This document shows, piece by piece, positions 21,640-32,700 of a DNA stretch of 64,000 nt; positions within the stretch are counted from its first letter, which is position 1, and the number at the start of each line of letters is the position of its first letter. Position numbers and translations under genes: made by a program. The DNA comes from Bathynomus jamesi (taxonomy: Eukaryota; Arthropoda; Malacostraca; Isopoda; Cirolanidae). The stretch is taken from the NCBI GenBank assembly GCA_023014485.1, contig JAJOZX010002571.1, positions 503,001 to 567,000 of the forward strand, in the 5' to 3' direction. The notes under the pieces are model-generated. The model was given only the letters and a program-made list of their open reading frames with translations, searched no databases and had not been told where the DNA came from.

Positions 21640-22430
21640 ACTTTTTCCTTTGTTTGTTGAGTCCATTGAGAGATGTTGACAGTAGCATTTTTTCCTGAAT
21701 TTGCAGGTTCCATATTTTGCGTAAGTCCTGCAAATGTCCGGGTGGTAGAATTTACATCCGTCTCCAAATTTACAATGACCATTATTATAGAAGAACTTGC
21801 ATATTGGGGGATGTTCATATATACATTGTCCTCTTTTAAATCTGCAATTATCTTTTATATAATACCTGCATATAATTCCTTCCCCATACTTACTCTTGGC
21901 TTTTGTTTTAAATTGCCTTATTGGGGGACAGTTTTACTTTGTTTTCTTGACTGCCCTCTTGTCTTGTCCTATTTGTGCTAGTTGTATTTGTGTCTTTTGT
22001 TGCCCTTATGCTGTGTGTTTTTGGCCCTGTTTTGTGACGGTATTTGATTTTTTTCTATTTCACCTTTCTCTATTTCTTCCATTTTCCACTGTTCTTTGTT
22101 CCCACTCTCCTTTTTCATTCTGTTCTCGTAGTCTCTTTCTGTTTTAAATACTGTAAAAGAGTTTAATTTGGTCAAGCAGTTTCGGCAGAAAAATTTAGCC
22201 CATTAAACTGCTTTGCGTTCGTTATAAGTGCCTGAGATTTTTTCATCTCCCCATTCTAGGCATTTAAAATCAAAAAGTAGCTGACAGAAATCACACCTCA
22301 TTGCTCCTTTCTCATCCGTTGCATCCTTACAGATACCACAGAGTTGCAGGTATGCATTAATTTCCATGTTGGTGAAGTGACTCAAAAAGGGGGTATTATG
22401 GGAGGTATTGGGTGGGGGATGACTCAAGTT
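21640..22430 (-). pseudogene. LINE-X ORF1: PHD-like finger plus CCCH zinc fingers
   Basis: The 5' part (22203-22427) encodes LCGICKDATDEKGAMRCDFC, a PHD/RING-like Cys pattern. Further on (about 21660-21880), one reverse frame gives CRYYIKDNCRFKRGQCIYEH, CKFFYNNGHCKFGDGCKFYH and CRTYAKYGTCKFRKKCYCQH, three consecutive CCCH-type (C-x7/8-C-x5/6-C-x3-H) fingers. Such fingers bind RNA in other proteins, so a nucleic-acid chaperone role is inferred. Stops and shifts separate the two parts. No SGNH-esterase motif is visible, unlike families W and Y. Confidence 0.65.
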
Positions 22431-22504
22431 GTGTGAGGGAAAGAATTTTCCATTACTCCGGGGTGGGGGATGGGGGATGTGGCACGCTGTATACTTCTCA
22501 CTGA

Positions 22505-23791
22505 TTGGTCCTCTCGACTGTGGCTACGGGGGATAATGGGGGGATATTTGGAGGCACTTCAAAAACAAAACTTTCCTCACAAAGAGACTCGGGAAAGGCA
22601 AGGTTATTAGAGAAGAACTGTCGTGCACTCTATGTTCCATGTGGGGCTCGCACTCTGAATCTTGTAGTGGCTGATGCAGCTAAAGCTTCCACAGATGCCA
22701 TCAGCTTCTTTGGCAACCAACGTACAAAAATTGTACAACCTTTTTGCAGCAGCTACACAGAGATGGACAATCCTAAAGAAGCACTTGAACATAACACTCA
22801 AGTCTTGGAGTAGGTGGGAGAGCTGGCTTAAGAGCATTGAGGCTGTGCGATACCAGTCACAACATCAGAGAGGCCCTGTTAGAAGTCAGAAAGAATGCCA
22901 CAGATGCCATAACCAGGACTGAAGCACAAGCACTTGCAGAGGAGGTAGGGTCTTATCGCTTTCAGATTTGCACAGTAGTATGGTATGACATTATTCATAC
23001 AGTTAACCATGTGAGCAAACTTCTGCAGTCTCCTATAATGCAGTTTGATGTGGCAGTCAACCTCCTCACAAAAACAAGACTCACTCACCAGCTACAGAAA
23101 CACAGGTTTTGTTGCAGCACAAGTCGTAGCTAAGGACATATGTGAGGAAATGAATGTGGAGGCTGTGCTGAAGGAGAAGAGGCTCAGATCCACAAAAAAG
23201 CACTTTGCTTATGAAGCTCCTGACGAACCATTTACAGAAGCCTAAAAGAGGCTGGAAGTCAAATTTTTCAATGTGGTGGTGGATTGTGCCATCGGGTCAA
23301 TAAATGAGAGATTCAAAACATTAGATGATGTGAGGGACATATTTGGGGTTCTCCTAAACTTCACCACAATGAACAAGGAAGACTTGTCCTGCAAGTGTGA
23401 AAAGCTCTCTAAGATACTGAGCTCTGGAGCTGACTCTGACATTGATGGAAAAGAACTGGCCCTTGAAATTAAGAACTTGCTGACTTTACCTTCACACAAC
23501 ATGACTGCATTGGAGCTTCTTTCCTTCATTGATCAGAAGCAACTGGAGGAACTATACCCCAATCTCTGGGTTGCATTAAGAATTGCCTGCATTCTACCTG
23601 TGACAGTAGCATCAGCCGAGAGGAGCTTCTCTAAGATGAAGCTAATCAAGAACTACCTCAGATCATCAGTGGGGCAGGATCGCCTCAGTGGCCTTGGCAT
23701 CATAAGCATCAACCAGGACGTTGGCAGGGAGATTTCATATGATGTTATTGATGATTTTGCCCAGAAAAAATCTAGGAGGCAAAAATTTTGA
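22505..23791 (+). pseudogene. hAT transposase, frameshifted
   Basis: Segments in order: RALYVPCGARTLNLVVADAA (22620-22680), the family's C..H-type core; NVQKLYNLFAAATQRWTILK; SRWESWLKSIEAVRY (possibly decayed from TRWESR); then the intact C-terminal dimerisation domain, ILPVTVASAERSFSKMKLIK with YLRSSVGQDRLSGLGIISI (23590-23720). At least four frame changes occur between 22700 and 23270, plus a stop at 23243-23245. The C-terminal part (23273-23791) is one clean frame. A hAT transposase by family; clearly non-functional. Confidence 0.85.
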
Positions 23792-24160
23792 AGATACAAA
23801 CTGTTCTGTATAACTGTTAGCTATTACACGATTGTATCGTAGAGTTAGTACCATAATTGTTTGGTAGTTGATAATTGCATTATTGTTTTATACATAGTTC
23901 TGTGTCATTTATTGTAAATAATGTATAAGCTAATTTTTAGGAATTTCATGAGTATTTTTTCTGTTTGTCTTCTGAAATTTGTTGTTTTGGACGTAAATGT
24001 TTCATTAAAATTGTTTCATAATTGTTTTTTATTAACACAGCCATTTTTTGTATGTGTGTGCTGAGGTGATGTAGTAAGGCATGAGTTGGTGGATGGAGGG
24101 GTGGGGCCTCAAATGGGTATACTGCTTAAGGCCCCCTAATAGCTAGAAACAGCCTTGAAT
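22505..24160 (+). mobile_element. hAT transposon remnant (ZMYM1/ZBED-like transposase)
   Basis: The coding remnant occupies 22505-23791. The 5' terminus is missing and abuts LINE-X DNA. A possible right terminus, TAGCTAGAAACAGCCTTG near 24138-24155, resembles hAT ends. The remaining 3' flank is non-coding. Confidence 0.7.
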
Positions 24161-24554
24161 TTAGGAAATAAAACATCACATCACCTTACCTTATTTTATT
24201 TATACATGAACTCCAATCTATTAATTAGGCTGTTAATTAGTTCTTTCACCAAATTTTTCCTTGAAGTAAATTAATTTTTAAATGTTAAGTAACTTGGACA
24301 ATTAGTTTCCACCCAACCCACCTTATAAAGTATATAATATGCATATTATTGAAAACAAGATTAAGTTTAAAAAAAAAAAAGATTTGGCAATTGAGCGTGC
24401 ATTTTGGACATTTGGCACAGCAGCAAGTCATCAGGCAGAAATGAATTTGCCTGACATCAAACATTAAAAACTTGGTTATTTGGTGGATACATAGTAATAA
24501 ATCAATTAAAATACTAATTAACTTTACATACAGTGAATAATGAATATCCAAATG
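24161..24554. other. AT-rich spacer, nothing recognised
   Basis: No domain or repeat that I can support. A reverse-strand open frame (24285-24698) is hydrophobic low-complexity sequence crossing the next element boundary. Confidence 0.4.
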
Positions 24555-24641
24555 ACAAAAAGGTGAATAGGAATATATATATTCACCAGGACAAAAAGGT
24601 GAATAGGAATATATATATTCACCAGGACAAGGGGGGGACAA

Positions 24642-27215
24642 GGGTAATTCTATGAGAAATAGACAAATGAAGTACATGGTCACCTCTTCAAAATTCATGA
24701 AACTTGGTGTGAGGGTTGGTTTAGGTCCAAATTACAAATTTCTGAATTTTTTTGAAAATTGGTCAAGTTGGTCAAATTTTATGGCTTGACCAAATTTTGG
24801 TCAAATGAAAAAAACAATAATTTTCAAACGTAAATATCTCAGCTCCTAATTGTGGTAGTGTAGTAAGTCTTAAACAATAAAATATGTAAAATTAACTGTA
24901 GTTTCTAAATATGTATAATTTTTTTAGGGTAACAAAAATAAAATTATGATTTTTTGGAAAAAATGTCTTTTTTTTTTTTTTGCGATTTGGCAGCGAAGAT
25001 ATCATTTTTCGAAAAAGAGACCAGGAATAAAAAATGTTTATTTGATGTATGTACACCATAATAAGTAATAAAAAGTCAGCTTATTGACGATTATTATGAA
25101 AAGAAAATGACTAAAAAAAAAAATCCTCCAAATTTTAACAATTTTTTGCTTTCTTTCCAGATTTTCAGTATATACACACCTAATTTTCCAGTATACGTAA
25201 ATTTACCTAACCCTTAAAATGCCTCAAAACACAAAATTTTGTTGCGATCCTATGAAAAAACACTCGAGAAGAATTTTCTGTAACATCAAAAAAGTAAACT
25301 CTGCCATGGCAGCTGCAAGCTATGGAATTTTGGAAGAAAATCAATTACTATGCAGCAATTGCTATGTCACAATTAAAAAGAAGCCAATTGTATTAGAACA
25401 TGTTCAACATTCATCCAGAGAGCCGCAACCTGCGCCAATACCTGAGCCAGACATACTTAACGAATCTATGGAGCGAAGCAGTAGCGATTCCACGAGTCCA
25501 CCACCATTGGAAGAATTTGTCATTCAAGACAGGCAATTCAATAAAGATTTGCTCAGCGACAATATTTTACCTTTATTTGATGAAAGCCCTATTAAAACAG
25601 GTAATAAAACAATAGAGACTCCGTTCAGGGCATTTGTTTCTTAATGCCAAATTCGTAGTTTTCTGTTTTTAAATATTAGCATCAGCACTTGAATACATAT
25701 ATACAAAATATTTGATATTTGATTATTTCACGCAACCTAAATTTATGAATTTGTTTTACAGCTGGATTGAAGCCGGGACAAAAACAGATAAAGGCTTCTA
25801 CGAAGTTGTAGATGTAGAGCTTTCTTTGCAAAAATGTCTGAGTGAACCTATTACTTCTATCAAAGGTACTCAACAATTACATCGCTTCATCCCAATTTCC
25901 AAGAATTCGTTGAAGGTTTATCCACTCTCTCAGAGTGCACAGTCAGTCGAAATAAGAGAGCTCATTAGAGTTTCTGCTTCGGTTCAAGAACATAATACTG
26001 TCTCTCAACGCGAAATTGAAACAGGCTCTTTTGTGGGTTGTATGTATGAAAATAAACTATGGCTCGGATTAGTCCAGTCCTTTGACTGTGAATATGATGA
26101 TTTTGTGATAAAATTTCTCCATCCTTTGGGCGTATGTCCCTCATACATTTTTCCTGCACAAGATGATGTTTGTCACGTTCTAACAGAAAATATATTTGGG
26201 AGTATTGAAGCAAGTTTACGAGGAGGAACAAGAATACAATATATTTTTCCGCTTCAAGAATTAAATAACTTTTCAAAGAAGATAAAATAAATTCTATCGA
26301 ATGTATACTATTTAAGATTGTCTATATAATATTTCTAAAATTTTTATCTAAGATTTGTGTATCTACTTAATAGTTATAAAAATCTTTTCAAATTCTTTTT
26401 TCTTATTATTATATTATCAGTGTCTAAAATTTGGATTCACTGGATGAGAATACTGTCTCTTAATTCATTCTCAAAGACTTGTGTATGTGTAGTATTAGGA
26501 AGAGTATTTTATACTCTGATAAGCGCTTTATAAATTAAACATTATTATTGTCAATATATTCTGTCCCTAAATATAAGAAAGGTTATGTATGTACATTGTA
26601 TATATATTTTAAAAGATTTTTTCTCCTTTGGTTTATCTACATGTATTTTTTATATGAATTGAAAATTGTCTTTTTTTTTACCAACAAGTCTGTAATAAAT
26701 ATTCATCTGAAAAAAAAGTTTATTACTTAATTTCAAACTCAGTTTTGAGCCTTATAATAAACTATAAGTTGACTTTTTATTACTTATTATGGTGTACATA
26801 CATCAAATAAACATTTTTTATTCTTGGTCTTTTTTTCGAAAAATGATATCTTCGCTGCCAAATCACAAAAAATAAAAAAATTGACATTTTTTCCAAAAAA
26901 TCATAATTTTATTTTTGTTACCCTAAAATGATACATATTTAGAAACTACAGTTAATTTTACATATTTTATCATTTAAGACTTATTACGCTACCACAATTA
27001 GCAGCTGAGATATTTACATTTGAAAATTGTTGGTTTTTTATTTGGCCAAAATTTGGTCAAGCCATAAAATTTGACCAACTTGACCAATTTTTAAAAAAAA
27101 TTCAGATTTTTGTAATTTGGACCAAAACCAACCCCCTCACCAAGTTTCATGAATTTTGGAGATGGAGGAGTGTACATTTGGCACTTTCATTTGTCTATTT
27201 GTCCTGGAATTACCC
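24642..27215 (+). mobile_element. 2.6-kb transposon with ~440-bp TIRs
   Basis: Ends GGGTAATTC and GAATTACCC are followed by inverted arms of about 430-460 bp (24642-25075 and 26755-27215), sharing GGTCAAGTTGGTCAAATTTTATG and ATTATGGTGTACATACATCA-like words. A possible 4-bp target duplication, ACAA, lies at 24638-24641 and 27216-27219. The enclosed LINE-X sequence becomes continuous when it is removed. It carries one small gene rather than a recognisable transposase, so it is probably non-autonomous. Superfamily unknown. Confidence 0.8.
25219..26290 (+). CDS. Transposon-borne zinc-binding protein of unknown function
   Basis: Two parts. 25219 to about 25602 has a Cys/His cluster (C8, C9, D10, P11, H15; then C45 and C48 in LLCSNC) followed by an acidic Ser/Pro linker. 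It ends at a plausible donor (AAAACAG/GTAATAAAAC); an acceptor lies at 25761. The second part (25762-26290) has VEIRELIRVS, GSFVGCMYENKLWLGLV and FLHPLGVCPSYIFPAQDD. I know this combination from uncharacterised invertebrate transposon-linked proteins with a CCDP..H start and an F.HP.G.....WP domain, but no function. The reading frame right after the acceptor does not match the best downstream frame, so an indel or different exon border is likely. No DDE motif is visible. Confidence 0.5.
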
Positions 27216-27219
27216 ACAA

Positions 27220-29716
27220 GAGAAGACCAGGAACAAGCAAAAATGTTGATGGCTCTCACAAATGAGTTTATGCTGACACAGGAGATAACAGAAAATACCA
27301 GAAAAAATAACTGCCTGGATCTGGTATTCACGAATAACACGAACTTGATTGCTGATATAAAAATAACCCCAACCATTATCTCAGACCACAACTTAATCAA
27401 GATATCAACAAATATGATGGCACCATTAGAAGACAATACACACATTGTGGAAAGAAGTAAATTTGGGGCCTTTAACTTAAACTCGAAGACTATAAATTGG
27501 GAAGCAATCAGATCGCACATGGCCCAAATAGAATGGCGAACAATTTTCAAGAATAAAACAACTGAAGAAATGCTAACAACCTTGGAGGAAAAAACGCTGA
27601 GAATTTTAGAAAAATATGCTCCAAAATCACAGCCAAAAGGAAAGAGGAGCTGGCTAGAAAGGCAAAAGAGAAGACTATTCCGCAAAAGAGAGTGGAGGCG
27701 AAGTTAGGTAACTGCGAAGATAATGACAGGAAAGCAATAAAAGAAAAACTGGAGGGTATCGATAGGGAAATACAAGCCCTGATTCAGGACCATACACATA
27801 CAGAGAAGGAAGAGGAAAAGGTGGTAGAACCAATAAAGGAAAATCCAAAATACTTCTATAGCTATGCAAAAAGGAAAACAAAAATGCACGCCGCTATTGG
27901 GCCTTTAAGGACGGGAAATAATGAACTAACTGACGATCCAAAAGAAATATCTGATAAATTGAGAGCTCAATATGAATCAGTTTTCAGTACCCCAAAAAGT
28001 GACAAAGCGATACCTGACATAAATGCATTCTTTGAAGAGTAATTGCAAGGAGAGTATATAACAGACTTTGATTTTACACCAGAAGATGTAGCGAGAGCTA
28101 TAGGACAAATGAAACCACATTCAGCTGCAGGTCTGGACAATTGGAACGCATTATTGATTAAAAACTGTAAAAATGAAATAGCTACACCTTTATACTGGAT
28201 ATGGAGAAGATCCCTAGACACTGGGGAAATACTGAGCATCTTGAAAAGAGCAAACATTGTCCCTGTATATAAAGGAGGGGACAGATCTCAAGCAAAGAAC
28301 TATAGACCAGTGTCATTGACATCCCACCTCACCAAAGTATTTGAAAGAATAGTTAGAGAGAAAATTTATGATTTCCTGGAGACACAGGAAAGATTCAATG
28401 AAAATCAGCATGGATTCCGATCAGGTAGATCATGCCTATCACAACTAATAGAACACTACAACAATATCCTAGATGCATTGGAAGGCAATGACAACTATGA
28501 TGTTATATACACAGATTTTGCTAAAGCTTTCGATAAATGTGACCATGGTATAATAGCACATAAAATTAAAGACATGGGAATAATAGGCAAAGTGGGAAAA
28601 TGGATCTACAACTTCCTTAGTGATCGTCTGCAGGTCGTCAAAATTCAAGGTATATCATCATCAGAATCGGAAGTACGCAGCTCAGTACCACAAGGGACAG
28701 TACTGGCCCCACTCGTGTTCATTATCATGCTAACAGTCATAGACAGTGGAGTAAACAGCAATAGTATAGTAACATCCTTTGCAGATGATACAAAGATCAG
28801 CAGAAAAATCAGCGATGTACATGATGTAGAGGCCTTGCAGAAGGACACAAACAAAATATACAAATGGTCAGAAGACAACATGATGTCATTCAACGCCGAG
28901 AAATTTCAGCTCTTGAGATATGGTAGAAAAGAAGAACTTAAACAGACTGCATATTATGCTCCAGATAGACAGGAAATTCAGAGAAGCATGAAAGCGATTG
29001 ATCTCGGGATAATAATGACAGATGATGCGAAATTCGAAACACAAAATCAGATAGTGATAAATAAAGGAAAAAGAGTCGCCAGACAGGTTCTAAGAATGTT
29101 CAAGAGAAGGGACAGGGCAGTAATGATTCCCCTGCTAAAAACACTGATTATACCAAAACTTGAATACTGCTCAGTTTCGACATCCCCATATAAAAAGGAA
29201 GAAACTAATAAACTACAAGAAAATCAAAGGCATTTCACAGCCAAGATTGATGGCTGCAAAGAACTCAACTGCTGGGAAAGACTATGTAAACTAAATCTGT
29301 ACTCACTGGAAAGAAGAAGAGAGAGGTACATCATAATCTACATATGGAAAATGATCGAAAAACTGGTACCAAACCTAAAACTAAACCCAATTACCATTCA
29401 AACAACACTGGAAAATAGGAAAGGCAGAATGTGTAGTGTTCCCAAATTAAAGGCCCGACAAGGGACCTCCTCAACCTTGAAGGAAAATAGCTTGGTTGTC
29501 GGGGGGCCAAGACTTTTCAACCAGCTTCCTAAGGACCTCAGAAACATAACAGGGGTCAAAGTTGAAGTCTTCAAGAAAAGACTGGATGCCTGGCTCAGGA
29601 CAGTACCAGATGAGCCGGGTGTGCCTGGCTATGTACGGTGGAGAGTGCAAGAAAGCAAGTCGCTCCTCCATCAGGTCAGACCTAGAGGCGGGGCCACCAG
29701 CTTGACCTCCGTGTGA
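27220..29716 (+). pseudogene. LINE-X copy c ORF2: endonuclease end, RT, C-terminus
   Basis: 27220-27707 ends the endonuclease (LVFTNNTNLIAD, TIISDHNLIKIS). 27692-28042 is the linker, with KYFYSYAKRKTK. 28043-29716 is one long open frame with NYRPVSLTSHL, GFRSGRSCLSQLIEHYNN, YTDFAKAFDKCDHG, SVPQGTVLAPLVF and SFADDTKISRKISD. The tail has VGGPRLFNQLPKDLRN and RLDAWLRTVPDEPG. Lesions in the retained part: a frameshift near 27700 and an in-frame TAA at 28040-28042. It is the best-preserved LINE-X RT in the window and serves as reference for the other copies. Confidence 0.9.
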
Positions 29717-29760
29717 AGAGAGACCAATGCACGAAACAACATAAGGTTCATAAGGTATAA

Positions 29761-30259
29761 TATAAATAACTTATAAGATTTACATCATAACATGTTCAAA
29801 GAGAGACATCAGGTTTAAAATTGTTTGCTTGAAAGATGTGGAATTATGCATTTTTATGCGAGTTGTAAGGCTTTGTTATTTGTGAAGATGCATAATAATA
29901 CAGTAATAATATATATAATTAACATTATGGACAGTCACAGGATATATGCAAATAGCTATATAACTTTATTTATAAATCCTAACATGGTCATTATAACATG
30001 TTTTATAAAGTAAAGATATCTGACTCAAAATATTTAGTTACATATCTTCCCTCTCTTCCTGTGTCTCTCTCCCTACCCTCACTGGGGAAATGGGGTTTAG
30101 ATGATAAATGGATGGATGGATGGAAATTTTTAGCCTGACAACTTGACAAGAGATGGGATTGTGTATTGTTAGTTTTTTTAAGTCCCTAGCAGAAGAAATA
30201 ACAGGTTAGGCTCAGCCTGACCTGCCTGACCCCCTCTGTTGCCACTGATATATATATAT
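29761..30259. other. Spacer with possible RTE 3' tail
   Basis: 30040-30122 (CCTCACTGGGGAAATGGGG then ATGATAAATGGATGGATGGATGG-like repeats) looks like the 3' untranslated end of an RTE-clade LINE, which often finishes in GGAT repeats. The rest shows nothing I can name. Confidence 0.4.
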
Positions 30260-30846
30260 CAAAGCTGGGCACTTGCGGTATTTTTTGCGGTACTGCGGTA
30301 CTACCGCACTACCAAACCGGTACCGCATAACGCAGTACCGCAAAGGATCGCTGAAAGTACAGCAGTACCGCTACCGCATTCAAATTTCCCGCGGTACTTT
30401 CCGTGGTACCGACAAACACGACTTTTCAAAAAATTAACACTTTTTTTGAAGTAAACCTTATTACAGGAGTACAGTAAGACGAATGCTGCGTGTGTTGCAT
30501 CAGCCTAACTCTAGACACGTTAAGTTTTCGTTCAGAACATGTTACGTTGCCATCCTATCACAACGCCTCAGTGCAGTGCTTGCTTTTGAGCCGGTTGCAT
30601 GTGTGTTACATTTCTGTGACAAAGATCGATTTTTAGCCATTATGGCAGAAAGTTCAGGTGCGAAATCGCCGATATGCAATTTCTGAAAATATGTGCTATT
30701 ACTTGTGGTGTTCTTGTGTGCAGTACTGCAGTACCGCGGAACGCACCAGGGGGACCTGAAAAAGTACCGCAGTACCGCGTAACGCACTGGGCATGCTGAG
30801 GTACCGCGTAACGCACCCCCAAATTTTGGTACCGCGCCCACCACTG
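30260..30846. mobile_element. hAT-type MITE rich in GCGGTAC motifs
   Basis: Left end CAAAGCTGGGCACTTGCGGTA and right end GCGCCCACCACTG (complement CAGTGGTGGGCGCGGTACC) fit the CARRGSTGGGC pattern of many hAT ends. Flanking ATATATAT on both sides could be an 8-bp duplication but lies in a TA run. The interior contains many copies of GCGGTAC/GTACCGC. Non-coding. Confidence 0.6.
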
Positions 30847-30999
30847 ATATATATATATAGGTAAAATCAGCAAACTCAAGTTACCCTATTTAATTGGTCC
30901 TCAAATCTGACTTGAAGTTAGGTCACATTTTGAAGTAATAGAAAATGGCTTAAAACAGAAAGGCTGAACACAAAATATATATTTCAGTGTAAAAAAAAA

Positions 31000-32700
31000 A
31001 AAGATTTGAATTGAATTGAATAACCTTTATTAATAATAAAATAACTACATTTGTTTTACAGTTTATGATGACATGAATAATTGTGAAGCTTGACTATTTA
31101 TTTTATTTAATTTGGCCCTTAAGCTTTAGGCTTTACTGGGCTCTTATTAAAAATAAACAGCTACTTGTTATTAATTAATAATACATAAATAAATAAATAA
31201 GTAAATAAGTAGTTAAAGCGTGTATTAATCTTAAATTATCACTACTGACATGACAAATACAAGGTCACCATTGAAGGCACTATACCAATACCATACAAAG
31301 AAACCAATATTATACATGAGAGATAAGAAATAAACAATTCCAAAAAATGTGTTTTTAATACTAGATTACACATGCAAAATTAATAATTAGTAAACAATAG
31401 TAATGGACATTAATCCTAGGTTTTTGTTAGTATTCCATTATTAATTGGGATTTCAACTTGGTTTTAAACAAATTTACATTCACAATATTTTTTATATTGG
31501 CATTTAAGTCATTCCATAGTTTCATTTCAATGAAAATGGGTAGTTTTTGAGATGAAGACAATCTAAATTGAGGTATAACAAGCTTTGATCTACAGTATTT
31601 CTGGTCTGATATGAGTGGATTTCTTGATGAGTTACAAAATATCTATTTACCCTTTGTAAATTAATGATTTTGTTCTTACACTTGGAAATAAAAATAAAAT
31701 GTGCGAGTTTGGTTATATCATTGAGCTTTAGTAGGTTTAGCTCTTTAAATAATGCACTAGAGTGATCAAGGAAATCAGTATCAGATCTTTTTCATGATAT
31801 AATTTACATGATCACTCCACTGCAAATTCTTATTTAGCATTACACCAAGAAATTTTGTTACAGTACACTCCTTTATATCAATTTCATTAATATTAAGTTC
31901 ATCAAGATATACATTTCTTTTATTAGTAAAAATCATGAAATTTGTTTTACTGGTATTTAGGAAGAGTTTATTGGTGATCAAACATTACACTGATGAATTC
32001 TGAATTAAATATATTATTAGCTGAATTAACATCTTTGCAAGAAAAAGACAGTTGTATCATCTGCAAACATTATGAAGTTCAGTATATCAGATGAACATGT
32101 CAAATTGAGTATTTTCTACAGCCCCAATAAGTTTTCTTTTGTTAACCTCTGAAAATATTCTGTAATCAATAGTTGTTTTGTCCACAACCTGAACAATGTT
32201 ATTGAATATAGCGTAAGTAGGAAAATGATCACTGATGTTTGTGATTATAATTTCACAATTTATGAGGACATTGCTATTTACAAATATATTATCAATCATA
32301 GATTCTGTTATTTGATTACCATAGTTGTAGACTCGAGTGGGTTTGGTAATAGTATGACTAAGATAGAAAGAATTCATTAAGTTCAAAAACTTATGAGAGA
32401 TTGCTTCAGATTGCAAATTGATGTTGAAGTCACCCACAACTATGGCATTTGATTTATGGAAGTTGCATATGTTATCTAAGTGAATTAAAAAGCTATTGAT
32501 ATTAGTATTAGGTGGTCTATATATTGCATGGACAGAATATACATTACTTTTGTCTTTTATATTAACAATCAGGTTTTCATTATCACTATTACATACAGAA
32601 AATACTTTGTTAGAGTTGTAAGTTTGATGCACATGCACAGAGATAACCCCACCAACCTGACCATCTTGCAGTATGATAAGCAACATAATTATCTATATTA
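31000..32700 (-). mobile_element. LINE fragment (family Z), internally deleted
   Basis: Reverse strand. The endonuclease (32087-32686) has IYRPPNTNINSFL, VVGDFNINL and NISDHFPTYAIF. It is followed directly by the catalytic box FADDTTVF near 32050-32075 and a thumb-region piece with NKLFLNTSKTNFM and VTKFLGVMLN (31781-31981). Most of the RT is missing, so a large internal deletion joins the endonuclease to the FADD box. The 3' end at about 31000 has three TTCAA-type repeats and a poly-T (poly-A on the sense strand). Clade not determined. Confidence 0.75.
32087..32686 (-). pseudogene. LINE Z endonuclease domain
   Basis: An open frame of 199 residues with the EEP motifs GGV.S (start), YRPP, GDFN and SDH. 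The N-terminal catalytic block (with ETW) is absent, so the domain is partial. Confidence 0.75.

Larger units (their letters stand above)
17520..22440 (-). mobile_element. LINE-X copy b, reverse strand, nearly full length but broken
   Basis: Running from high to low coordinates: ORF1 (22430 to about 21640), endonuclease (21267 to 20340), RT (20358 to 19499, then 18783 to 18200) and a C-terminus (18240 to 17740). It is interrupted by a pogo-type MITE at 18785-19496. Its C-terminus and 3' end differ from LINE-X copies at 24555-29760 and 43805-48610. Multiple frameshifts. Confidence 0.85.
24555..29760 (+). mobile_element. LINE-X copy c, forward strand, 5'-truncated, split
   Basis: A short 5' piece (24555-24641) encodes NRNIYIHQDKGG-like sequence. 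Inside it a 36-bp segment is tandemly duplicated (24565-24636). The rest resumes at 27220 (REDQEQAKMLMALTNEFML) after a 2.6-kb transposon insertion. The 3' end near 29760 has AAGGTTCATAAGGTATAA-type short repeats. Confidence 0.85.

Noticed and set aside
30483..30879. Short coding frames within the 30260-30846 MITE
   Set aside because: No domain, and they are driven by repeated GCGGTAC motifs.
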